Assembly: GCA_051001995.1 (NCBI GenBank)
Contig: JBPCMT010000021.1
Coordinates: 1-48,033, forward strand
Source of the DNA: CAWEHQ01 sp051001995
GTDB taxonomy: Bacteria > Actinomycetota > Thermoleophilia > Solirubrobacterales > Thermoleophilaceae
Length of the DNA: 48,033 nucleotides
Reading direction: 5' to 3'
Under the pieces are notes generated by a model. The model was not told the origin of the DNA and ran no database searches. It saw only the letters and a program-made list of their open reading frames with translations. The translations under genes and the position numbers were made by a program. Positions 19,326 through 27,178 of this stretch are shown here, piece by piece; position 1 is the first letter of the stretch; the number at the start of each line of letters is the position of its first letter.

Positions 19326-19939
19326 GCTCCTATCGTCGCAAGCACGCCGCTCAGGCTCTCCTCCAGGTCGTCGAGATCCCCGTCGTTTTCGACCACGAAG
19401 TCCGCGCGGCGCGCCTTCTCGTCCTGGTCGAGCTGGCGCGCCGTGCGCGACTCGAGCGCCCGGTGCCCGCGCTCGGAGGCGCGCCGCCCGCGCGTCTCGT
19501 CGTCGGCGACCACGGCGATCGTAGCGTCGAAGACAGCCTCCATCTCGGCCTCGAAGAGCAGCGGGACCTCCACGATCGCGGCCACCGGAGGCGGCTCCCG
19601 CCGCTCCTGGTGTGCGCGCCACTCGACGACGCGCTCACCCACGCGCGGCCAGAGCAGCTCCTCGAGCCAAGCGCGCTCGTCGGCCCGCTCGAAGACCGCG
19701 TCGGCGATCGCGCCGCGATCGAGCCGGCCCCCGCGGAGGACCACGGCCCCCAGACGCTCGACGACCTGATCGCGCAGCTCGTCTTCGGCCAGCAGCTCGT
19801 GGACGACCTCGTCGGTGGAGAGGGTGGCCGCGCCCAGCCGGCGAAGCGCGCGCAGCGCTTCCGACTTCCCCGCGGCGATGCCGCCGGTCAGGCCGATGAA
19901 GGCGGTCGCCGTCGGTCTCTGCCCGTAAGACGGGCTCAA
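19322..19939 (-). CDS. coaE: Dephospho-CoA kinase
   Basis: Last step of coenzyme A synthesis, phosphorylating the 3'-OH of dephospho-CoA. About 205 residues: FIGLTGGIAAGKSEAL P-loop near residue 16, LSTDEVVHELL, VEVPLLFEAEMEAVFD and the Arg-rich lid ASERGHRALESR. The TTG at 19939 lies 37 bases after the rpsA stop and gives normal length; earlier starts would run into rpsA. The next gene, a lytic transglycosylase, overlaps by 4 bases. The pan operon about 9 kb away makes the CoA precursor. Confidence 0.92.
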   Translation of the reverse strand: MSPSYGQRPTATAFIGLTGGIAAGKSEALRALRRLGAATLSTDEVVHELLAEDELRDQVVERLGAVVLRGGRLDRGAIADAVFERADERAWLEELLWPRVGERVVEWRAHQERREPPPVAAIVEVPLLFEAEMEAVFDATIAVVADDETRGRRASERGHRALESRTARQLDQDEKARRADFVVENDGDLDDLEESLSGVLATIGA

Positions 19940-19976
19940 GGTCCACTCGGCCGGGACGTCCCGGCCCCGTCGCCGG

Positions 19977-21413
19977 CTAGCGAGCCTCGTCGGCCGGCGC
20001 CTCGGCTTCGCTCGGAGCCTCCCCGTCGCCGGCATCTCCAGCTTCTGAGGCACGAGCGTCCTCGGCGACGTCCTCGACCTCCGCGCTTGCGGTGCCCTCG
20101 GCGCCGTTGGCGCTCGCGGCATCCTCCCCGCCCTCGCCACCGGATCCGTCGGCGCCGGCGAAGACCTCGTCCGAGAGGTCGAGCTCGGGCACGTTGTCGA
20201 GGTCCTCGTCGGCCACTTCGCCGCCCCCGCCCTCCTGCTGCGGCGGCGCGGCGCTGCGCAGCGGCAGCGTCTGCCCCTCGACGCGCTTCACGCTCAGGCT
20301 GAGGCGCCGGCGCTCGGAGTCGATCTCGAGGATCTGGACGCGGATCTCGTCGCCCTGGGCGACGACCTCGCGCGGGTTCTCGACGTGGTGCTGGGCGAGC
20401 TCCGAGATGTGGACGAGTCCCTCGACGCCGTCCATGATCTCCACGAACGCCCCGAAGCTCACGACCTTCGTGACCCGTCCCGAGAGCTCGTCGCCGAGGC
20501 TGTAGGTGTCGACCACTCGCTGCCATGGGTCTTCCTGCGTCTGCTTGAGCCCGAGCGAGATGCGCTGGCGGTCGCGGTCGATGTCGAGCACCTTCACCGG
20601 CACCACCTGGCCAATCGAGAGGACCTCGGAGGGGTGGTTCACGTGGCTCCACGAGAGCTCGGAGATGTGGATCAGGCCGTCGATGCCGTCGAGGTCGACG
20701 AACGCGCCGAACTCGACGATGTTCGAGATCGCCCCCTCCACGATCTGACCGGGCTGGAGGCGGTCGAGGATCTGCTGGCGGACCTCCTTGCGCTCTTCCT
20801 CGAGCACCGCGCGGCGCGATAGAACGACGTTGTTGCGCGAGCGGTTGAGCTCGATGACCTTGCACTCGATCGCGCGGCCGGTGTACTCCTCGAGGTTCTG
20901 GACGCGGCGGATGTCCACGAGCGACGCCGGCAGGAAGCCGCGCACGCCGAGGTCGATTATCAGTCCGCCCTTGACAACCTCGATCACGGTGCCCTCGACC
21001 GGCTCGCCGGACTCGGCGGCCCGCTCGATGCGGCGCCACGCCTTCTCGAAGCGGGCGCGCTTGCGCGACAGGATCAGGCGGCCGTTCTGGTCCTCCTTGG
21101 TGAGGACGAGCGCGTCGACCTCCTCGCCCAGCTCAACCTCGGCGCTGGCGTCGACGGACTTGCGGATCGACAGCTCGTTCTGGGGGATGACCCCCTCGGA
21201 CTTGTAGCCGATGTCGACCAGCACCTCGTCCTTGTCGATGCGAACGACCTGCCCCGAGACGACGTCGCCCTCGTCGAAGGGGACGAGCGTCGCGTCGTAG
21301 TTCGGGACGATCTGCCCGTCGATCTCGAGCAGCAGGCCATCGGAGCCCTCGACCGGCCGGGGCTCGGAGCCGTCGACCGGGCGGGGAGGAGTCAGCGTTT
21401 GGGCTTCGGGCAC
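19977..21413 (-). CDS. rpsA: 30S ribosomal protein S1 with four S1 domains and a long acidic tail
   Basis: Binds mRNA and the 30S subunit. The 478-residue protein has four S1 motifs, near residues 48-118, 135-200, 220-290 and 305-375 (GDVVSGQVVRI, GEPVEGTVIEV, GQIVEGAISNIVEFGAFVDL, GDELSGRVTKVVSFGAFVEI), as is normal in actinobacteria. About 100 residues after the last domain are low-complexity Glu/Asp/Ala/Gly/Ser. The GTG at 21413 is preferred because longer options run towards the divergent flavoprotein gene at 21463. Only 49 bases separate the two starts, so promoters must be close or overlapping. Confidence 0.95.
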   Translation of the reverse strand: MPEAQTLTPPRPVDGSEPRPVEGSDGLLLEIDGQIVPNYDATLVPFDEGDVVSGQVVRIDKDEVLVDIGYKSEGVIPQNELSIRKSVDASAEVELGEEVDALVLTKEDQNGRLILSRKRARFEKAWRRIERAAESGEPVEGTVIEVVKGGLIIDLGVRGFLPASLVDIRRVQNLEEYTGRAIECKVIELNRSRNNVVLSRRAVLEEERKEVRQQILDRLQPGQIVEGAISNIVEFGAFVDLDGIDGLIHISELSWSHVNHPSEVLSIGQVVPVKVLDIDRDRQRISLGLKQTQEDPWQRVVDTYSLGDELSGRVTKVVSFGAFVEIMDGVEGLVHISELAQHHVENPREVVAQGDEIRVQILEIDSERRRLSLSVKRVEGQTLPLRSAAPPQQEGGGGEVADEDLDNVPELDLSDEVFAGADGSGGEGGEDAASANGAEGTASAEVEDVAEDARASEAGDAGDGEAPSEAEAPADEAR

Positions 21414-21462
21414 GCGACGCGGAAGGTTAGCGGCCCCGGGCGGCCTCGGTAGCCTGAAAGTC

Positions 21463-22605
21463 GTGCCACAGCGCAGAACCACGCGCGGGTCCGCGCGCAC
21501 GCCGCTCGCGGCGGAGCCCGACGTGCTGATCTGCGGGGCCAGCTTCGCGGGGCTCGCGGTGGCGCGCGAGCTTGCCGGCGCGGGAGCCGACGTGCTCGTG
21601 CTCGACCGCTACGAGATCGGCGAGCGCCAGACCTCGGCGTGCGGCATCCCGACGGGTTGGCTTCGCGCCATGGGGCTCGCCGCCGCCGCGCGGCAGGAGT
21701 TCTCCGAGCTCGTCGTCCACACGCCGCACGGCACCGGCCGTTTCCCGCTGCCCTGGACGTTCTCCACCTTCGACTACTCGCAGCTCTGCGAGCTGCTGGA
21801 GGACCAGAACGACGCCCGCTTCGAGACCGCGAAGGTCCACGGGCGCAGCGGCGCGACGGTCCGGACCGACCGGGGCGACATCAGCGCCCCCGTGGTCGTC
21901 GACGCGCTTGGGTGGCGGCGGATGCTCGCGCCCGAAGGCGGCGACTTCCAGCCGCCCGACGCGCCGCTCTCGCGCGGGCTCGAGGTCCACCCCGGCGGCA
22001 CGGGCGCCGACCTCGAGATCTGGATCGACCGCCGCTACGTCCCGGCCGGCTACGGCTGGAGCTTCCCCGCGCGCGACGAGCTGCGGATCGGCGTCGGCTC
22101 CTTCGACCCCCGCTTCCACGTGAAGGGCACGACCGTCGAGCTCGCCGAGGACCTCGGCGCGGAGGCCGTCCGCTACCAGGGGAACTGGATCCCCCACCGC
22201 CTTCGACCGGCCACCGAGGACGGCGTCTTCTTCTGCGGCGACTCGGCCGGCCACTGCCTCCCGCTCACGGCGGAGGGGATCAGGACCGCCTTCTACTTCG
22301 GGATCGCGCTCGGTCGCGAGCTGCGCGCCGTGGTCTCGGGGAGCCGCTCGCGCGGCGACGCGCTCCATCGCTACCACGCATTCAACGAGGGCCACCGCTG
22401 GAAGTTCGAGGCGATGCTGGCGGTGCAGCGCCTGGTGCCGCGCGTACCACCACGTCTGCTGTGGCCGGCGATCCGAGCCCTGGGGAACCGGCGGGCGACG
22501 CGATGGTCGTTCGGCCACTACCTCGACATCGCCCACCCGGCTTTCGCGGCGCCGACGGCCTCACCGGAAGCAGGAGCCGAGCTCCTCCAGCGGATCGCCG
22601 CGTAG
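21463..22605 (+). CDS. Geranylgeranyl reductase family FAD-dependent oxidoreductase
   Basis: Flavoprotein, 380 residues, of the geranylgeranyl reductase branch of the PHBH fold, which reduces double bonds of isoprenoid chains. Features: an FAD-binding start DVLICGASFAGLAVARELAGAG, the ADP-ribose end LVLDRYEIGERQTSACG, the substrate motif in GYGWSFPARDELRIGVGS, and FFCGDSAGHCLPLTAEGI (second FAD contact). The native substrate (menaquinone side chain, polyprenyl or another lipid) cannot be told. GTG start at 21463, divergent from rpsA. Confidence 0.85.
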   Translation: MPQRRTTRGSARTPLAAEPDVLICGASFAGLAVARELAGAGADVLVLDRYEIGERQTSACGIPTGWLRAMGLAAAARQEFSELVVHTPHGTGRFPLPWTFSTFDYSQLCELLEDQNDARFETAKVHGRSGATVRTDRGDISAPVVVDALGWRRMLAPEGGDFQPPDAPLSRGLEVHPGGTGADLEIWIDRRYVPAGYGWSFPARDELRIGVGSFDPRFHVKGTTVELAEDLGAEAVRYQGNWIPHRLRPATEDGVFFCGDSAGHCLPLTAEGIRTAFYFGIALGRELRAVVSGSRSRGDALHRYHAFNEGHRWKFEAMLAVQRLVPRVPPRLLWPAIRALGNRRATRWSFGHYLDIAHPAFAAPTASPEAGAELLQRIAA

Positions 22606-22612
22606 CTGGGCA

Positions 22613-22637
22613 CGGGCGCCGCGCGCGAGTGCGCCCG
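22613..22637. terminator. Putative bidirectional terminator hairpin
   Basis: CGGGCGC (22613-22619) pairs with GCGCCCG (22631-22637) around an 11-base loop, in the 42-base gap between the plus-strand flavoprotein gene and the minus-strand small ORF. No T-run is present, which is common in high-GC actinobacteria. Confidence 0.4.
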
Positions 22638-22647
22638 CCGACATGCC

Positions 22648-22791
22648 TCACGGACGCTCGCGACGCAGGTCCTCGATCAGCTCACTGAGGCGCTCGAGCT
22701 TCTGGTCGCGCGTCGCGTCTCCCGTGGAGGGGCTCGCCGGCTCGGGGAAAAGCTCGTCGGGCTCGAGGGAGGCATGGCGGCGACCGAACAT
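22648..22791 (-). CDS. Small hypothetical protein (47 residues)
   Basis: Unrecognised small ORF starting MFGRRHASLEPDELF and ending in the amphipathic segment QKLERLSELIEDLRRERP. The helix-like end and the start codon suggest a real small protein, but the ribosome-binding site is weak (AAGGGT). It lies 69 bases downstream of the P1 peptidase gene. In-frame extension to 22848 adds unlikely residues. Non-coding is a fair alternative. Confidence 0.4.
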   Translation of the reverse strand: MFGRRHASLEPDELFPEPASPSTGDATRDQKLERLSELIEDLRRERP

Positions 22792-22860
22792 GCGAAAGAC
22801 CCTTGCCGCGCTTTGCCCGGTCGCGGATCGCCGACAGACGGACGCCACAGGGCAAACCGA

Positions 22861-23931
22861 TCAGCCGGCCCGCAGCCGGGCGAGCAGCTCGTGCGGGAAC
22901 GCCTCGACCCGGTTGCCGTCGCGGCCCTCCATGGCGTCCGCCACGCAGAGCGAGTTCAGGACCGACTCGTGGGTGGCCTCGGCGGCGGCCTCGAAGAGGT
23001 CGGAGAGGGCGCGGCTGTCATCGCGGAGGAAGCGAAAGCCCTCCGTCCGCTCGCTCGCCTCGTGGGCCAGGCGGTGCGCGGTCGAGAAGCCGATCACGTA
23101 GTCGCCGCTGCGGTTGCGCGCGTAGCTGGCAGCGCGGCCTAGTCCGAAGGCGGCCCGCGCGGCCACGCGGCGGAGCTGGCGCTCGGAGAGCGGGGCGTCG
23201 GTCGCGAGCACGACCATCACCGAGCCCGCGTGGTCGCCTCCGCCGGTCCCGGCGTCCGCCGCGGCCTCGGAGCCGACCAGGAGATGCAGGTCACGGGGCC
23301 CGCCATAGTTCGCCACCACCAGGCAGCCGAGCAGGTGCCCGCCGTGCTCGGTCGAGCGCGAGGCGGTTCCCACCCCGGCCTTGAAGCCGAGGCAGTGGCA
23401 GCCGGTGCCCGCCCCAACCGATCCTTCCGCCACCTCGTCCTCGCGCGCCCGGGCGATCGCCTCGAGCGCGTCCTCCGCGCGAACGGGGAGCGCACGGGCG
23501 TCGGAGAGGTAACCGTCGAAGCACTCGCCCACGATCACGTTGACGGTGCCCTCGCGACCGGCCGACGGGTTGCCCTCGAGGACGTGGCGCAGCCCGCCCT
23601 CCCACACCGGGCCGACCGACAGCGTTCCCGTCAGGAGGATCGGCGCCTCGATCGTGCCGAGCTCGGCGAGCTGAGTCAGCCCCGTCGCCTTGCCGTAGCC
23701 GTTGACGACGTGACAGGCGCCGAGCACGTTGTCCGCGTAGAGGTCGTCACCGTGCGGCAGGATCGCGGTCGCCCCGCTGCGGACGGCGGCGGGCACGTCG
23801 GGCGGGTCAGCGACCAGCGTCCGGTGGCCGACCCGTACGCCGGGCACGTCGACCAGGGCGTTGCGCTCGCCGGTCGGGAGGCGTCCGACCGCGTGGCCGA
23901 GGTCGCGCAGCCGGCGGCGGGCGGAGGGCAT
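22861..23931 (-). CDS. P1 family (DmpA-like) peptidase
   Basis: N-terminal nucleophile aminopeptidase of MEROPS family P1 (D-aminopeptidase DmpA, beta-aminopeptidase BapA). The 356-residue precursor has VDVPGVRVGHRT near residue 27, GACHVVNGYGKATGLTQLAELGTIEAPILLTGTLSVG, GTGCHCLGFKAGVGTASR, and the probable self-cleavage site G-S in HAGSVMVVLATDAPL, where the new N-terminal Ser would be the nucleophile. It starts 8 bases after the small transporter gene and probably shares its transcript. The substrate is not known. Confidence 0.9.
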   Translation of the reverse strand: MPSARRRLRDLGHAVGRLPTGERNALVDVPGVRVGHRTLVADPPDVPAAVRSGATAILPHGDDLYADNVLGACHVVNGYGKATGLTQLAELGTIEAPILLTGTLSVGPVWEGGLRHVLEGNPSAGREGTVNVIVGECFDGYLSDARALPVRAEDALEAIARAREDEVAEGSVGAGTGCHCLGFKAGVGTASRSTEHGGHLLGCLVVANYGGPRDLHLLVGSEAAADAGTGGGDHAGSVMVVLATDAPLSERQLRRVAARAAFGLGRAASYARNRSGDYVIGFSTAHRLAHEASERTEGFRFLRDDSRALSDLFEAAAEATHESVLNSLCVADAMEGRDGNRVEAFPHELLARLRAG

Positions 23932-23939
23932 CGCCGCGG

Positions 23940-24383
23940 CTATTCCCGCACCACCAGGTACGTCCCGACCGCCAGCAGCGCGACGCCGGCGATCCGGCCC
24001 GCCGACAGCTCGCGCTGCTCGAGGCCGAGGACGCCCAGGCGGTCGGCGACGACCGCCGTCACGAGCTGGCCGGTGATGGTCGCAGCGGTCACGCCGCCGG
24101 CGCCGAGCGTGGCCACGGTCGCGAGCGCGCTCGTGACGTAGACGGCGCCCAGCACGCCACCGGTGAGGTAGTACCAGGACAAGCTCCCCGCCTGGCCGAG
24201 GTCGCCGAAGCCACCGCCGATCAGCACGGTGATCGCGACCAGCGCCAGTGTCCCGATCGCGAACGAGACGCTGGCTGCCGCGAAGGTGCCCACGCTGCGC
24301 CCGAGCATCGCGTTGATCGGCGCCTGGAGCGCGATCAGCCCACCGGCCACCACCATCAGAAGGATCGCCGGCGGCCTATCCAC
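23940..24383 (-). CDS. DMT-superfamily small transporter (DUF606/YdcZ-like)
   Basis: A 147-residue integral membrane protein with about five hydrophobic helices, starting AILLMVVAGGLIALQAPINAMLGR and including LLAVGTYLVV at the end. The first helix with Gln, Pro and Asn (LQAPINAMLGR) and SLSWYYLTGGVLGAVYVTSA are characteristic of the DUF606 (YdcZ) group of drug/metabolite transporters, which act as half-size units. The GTG start lies 12 bases after polA. The substrate is unknown. Confidence 0.85.
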   Translation of the reverse strand: MDRPPAILLMVVAGGLIALQAPINAMLGRSVGTFAAASVSFAIGTLALVAITVLIGGGFGDLGQAGSLSWYYLTGGVLGAVYVTSALATVATLGAGGVTAATITGQLVTAVVADRLGVLGLEQRELSAGRIAGVALLAVGTYLVVRE

Positions 24384-24395
24384 GAACGCGCCGCC

Positions 24396-27062
24396 TCACT
24401 TCGCCTCGAGCCAGTTCGCCCCCACGCCGACGTCGACCGCGAGCGGCGGGTCGAGCTCGAAAGCGCCCGCCATCTCCGTGTCGACGATCTCCGACGCCCG
24501 CTCGACCTCGTCCTCGGGCGCCTCGAACAGCAGCTCGTCGTGGATCTGGAGCACGATCCGGGTCGCGAGCCCGGCCGAGTGGATCGCGCCGCGGCAGCGA
24601 ACCATCGCGACCTTGATGATGTCGGCGGCGGTCCCCTGGATGACGGTGTTCACCGCCAGGCGCTTGCCGAGCTCGCGCTGCTGGTAGGAGCGCTCACGCA
24701 GCTCCGGGATGCTGCGCGAGCGCCCGAACAGCGTCGTCACGTAGCCGTCCGCGGTGGCGCGACCGATCGTCTCGTCGATGAAGCGCCGCACGCTCGGGAA
24801 CCGGCTCAGGTAGCGCTCGATGAACTCCTCCGCCTCCTCGATCGGGATCTGGAGGCGGTCGGAGAGCCCGAACGGCTGCAGCCCGTAGACGATCCCGAAG
24901 TTGACCATCTTCGCGCGCGAGCGGATCCCGGGGTCGATCTCGCCCGGCGGGAGGTCGAAGATCTCCGCCGCGGTGGCGGCGTGCACGTCCTCGCCGCGGC
25001 GAAAGATCTCCTTGAGCACGTCCTCGCCGGCGATGTGGGCGAGCAGGCGCAGCTCGACCTGCGAGTAGTCGGCGGAGATCAGGCGGTGGCCCGGCTCCGC
25101 CACGAAGCAGGCGCGGATCCCGCGACCGATCTCGGTCCGGATCGGCACGTTCTGGAGGTTGGGGTTGGTGCTGGACAGCCGTCCGGTCGTGGTCGCCGTT
25201 TGGTTGAAGGTCGTGTGGAGCCGCTTGGTGTGAGGGTCGACCAGCTCCGGCAGCGCGTCGAGGTAGGTGCTCTTGAGCTTCGTCAACTCGCGCCAGCTCT
25301 CGATCCTCTCGATCACCGGGTGCTCGCCGCGGATCGCCGCCAGCACGCGCGCGTCGGTCGAGAAGCCCGTCTTCCCGCGCCGCTTGCGCGACAGCCCGAG
25401 CTCCTCGAACAGCACCCGCGAGAGCTGCTGCGGCGAGCCGATCGTGAACTCCTCCCCCGCGAGCTCCCAGATCTCGTGCTCGAGCCCCGCGATCCGCTCG
25501 GCGAACGTCTCGCCCGCCTCCGCCAACCGCTCGGTGTCGAGCTTGACCCCTGCGTGCTCCATGTCCACGAGGACGTCCACCAGCGGGAGCTCCACGTCGC
25601 GGAACAGGCGCTCGAGGCCGCGGTCGGCGAGCCGCTCGCGCTGGCGCTCGGCCAGCGCCCGCACGACCAGCGCGCGCTCGGCCAGCTCGCGCAGCTCGGG
25701 CGGCGCGCCGTCCTCGTCCACGCACGCGCCGATGCCCTCCTCGGCCGACAGGTCGGCGAGCGGGTAGCGCCGCCGCGCCGGGTCGAGCAGGTAGGCGGCG
25801 ACCATCGTGTCGTGCTCGAGCGCGAGGGCGGGGCGATCCTCCGAGGGCGAAGACGAGGCCGCGCCCGGCGTCCCGGAGACGACCGACTTCCAGTCGTGCG
25901 CCGTCAGCGGGCGCTCGCCCCAGGCGAGCTCGAGCGCGGCGAGCGTGCCGGCGTCGCCGACCGTCGCCTCTTCGCCACCCGCGTAGGCGGCGAAGCGAAG
26001 CGTCCCCTCGCCACGCTCGGCCGCGAGCGTCGGGTGGTCGCCCTCCAGCCGCGCAAGGTCCGCGACCGGCGACTCCACCGCCCGCGCGCGGAGCTCGACC
26101 GGCGCCTGCTCCGCCGGCGCAGCCCCCTCCTCGCCTAGGGCCTCCTCGAGGCGGCGCAGGGGGTCGCGCAGCTCGCACTCGCGAAAGACGTCGCGAAGGC
26201 GCGAGCGGTCGAGCTCCTCCGCGACGCAGTGCTCGAGGTCGATGTCCACCTCGAGGTCGCGGATCGCCGTGGCGAGCCGCTTCGACACGCGCGCGTCCTC
26301 GGCGTGGTTTCGCAGGTTCTCCTTGCGCTTGGCCCCCGACACCTCGTCCACGCTCGCGAGCACGGTCTCGAGGTCGCCGAAGCGCCCGAGCAGCTCCGCC
26401 GCGGTCTTGTCACCGATCCCGGGGACACCCGGGATGTTGTCCGAGGTGTCGCCCTTCAGGCCGATGAAGTCGGGGATCAGCTCGGGCGCGACGCCGTAGC
26501 GATCGATCACGGCGTCGCGGTCGTAGACGCGGGTGTCGGTGATCCCCCGGTTGGTCGTCATGACGCGCACGCCGGGCTCGACGAGCTGGAGCGCGTCGCG
26601 GTCGCCGGTCACCGCCATCACGTCGATGCCCAGCTCGCGGGCGCGGCGCGCCAGCGTGGCGATCACGTCGTCGGCCTCGTAGCCCGCGACCTTGACGTTG
26701 CGGTACCCGAAGGCGTCGACGAGCGGCGCGAGGTGCGGCCATTGCTCCTTGAGCAGATCAGGCCGCGGCCGGCGCTGTGCCTTGTACTCGTCCGAGACGG
26801 CCTCGCGGCCCGACATCCCCGCATCCCACACGACGAGCGTCGCGCGCGGCCCGTGCTCGGTAAGGATCTTTACGAGCATCGAGGCGAAGCCGAAGATCGC
26901 GTTGGTCGGCATCCCCTTCGAGGTGGCGATCGTCTCCGGCAGCGCGAAGAACGCCCTGTAGGCGAGGCTGTTGCCGTCGATCAGGAAGAGCTTGGGCGGC
27001 CGGTCACCGACGGCCGCGGAGGCGTCCTCAACGAGCGCCGTTGATGAAGGATTGGCGGCCAC
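24396..27062 (-). CDS. polA: DNA polymerase I lacking proofreading residues
   Basis: Gap-filling and Okazaki-fragment polymerase. 888 residues: 5'-3' exonuclease (LIDGNSLAYRAFFALP, YEADDVIATLA, DFIGLKGDTSDNIPGVPGIG), a central 3'-5' exonuclease-like domain, and the polymerase (motif A DYSQVELRLLAHI, motif B RAKMVNFGIVYG, motif C QIHDELLFE). In the central domain the DxE motif I is missing (the strand reads TLRFAAYAGGEE) and the motif III Asp is not seen, so proofreading should be absent, as in Taq polymerase and many actinobacterial PolA. The conserved Phe in motif B predicts discrimination against dideoxynucleotides. Start is GTG. Confidence 0.97.
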   Translation of the reverse strand: MAANPSSTALVEDASAAVGDRPPKLFLIDGNSLAYRAFFALPETIATSKGMPTNAIFGFASMLVKILTEHGPRATLVVWDAGMSGREAVSDEYKAQRRPRPDLLKEQWPHLAPLVDAFGYRNVKVAGYEADDVIATLARRARELGIDVMAVTGDRDALQLVEPGVRVMTTNRGITDTRVYDRDAVIDRYGVAPELIPDFIGLKGDTSDNIPGVPGIGDKTAAELLGRFGDLETVLASVDEVSGAKRKENLRNHAEDARVSKRLATAIRDLEVDIDLEHCVAEELDRSRLRDVFRECELRDPLRRLEEALGEEGAAPAEQAPVELRARAVESPVADLARLEGDHPTLAAERGEGTLRFAAYAGGEEATVGDAGTLAALELAWGERPLTAHDWKSVVSGTPGAASSSPSEDRPALALEHDTMVAAYLLDPARRRYPLADLSAEEGIGACVDEDGAPPELRELAERALVVRALAERQRERLADRGLERLFRDVELPLVDVLVDMEHAGVKLDTERLAEAGETFAERIAGLEHEIWELAGEEFTIGSPQQLSRVLFEELGLSRKRRGKTGFSTDARVLAAIRGEHPVIERIESWRELTKLKSTYLDALPELVDPHTKRLHTTFNQTATTTGRLSSTNPNLQNVPIRTEIGRGIRACFVAEPGHRLISADYSQVELRLLAHIAGEDVLKEIFRRGEDVHAATAAEIFDLPPGEIDPGIRSRAKMVNFGIVYGLQPFGLSDRLQIPIEEAEEFIERYLSRFPSVRRFIDETIGRATADGYVTTLFGRSRSIPELRERSYQQRELGKRLAVNTVIQGTAADIIKVAMVRCRGAIHSAGLATRIVLQIHDELLFEAPEDEVERASEIVDTEMAGAFELDPPLAVDVGVGANWLEAK

Positions 27063-27178
27063 CGCGCCATCTTAGGCGCGGCCTTGGCGGCCTCGCGCCC
27101 GCCGCCGGCGGTCAAAGGCAGCGGCACAGCCGGCCGCACCAGAGTGGCGGTAGTCCTCCGGACCCTAGGAGTTTGGCG

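Noticed and set aside
21427..22536. Minus-strand frame opposite the flavoprotein gene
   Set aside because: Shadow frame; the plus-strand product has clear FAD-binding motifs.
24540..26138. 532-codon open frame opposite polA
   Set aside because: Antisense shadow of polA; no start signal or family.
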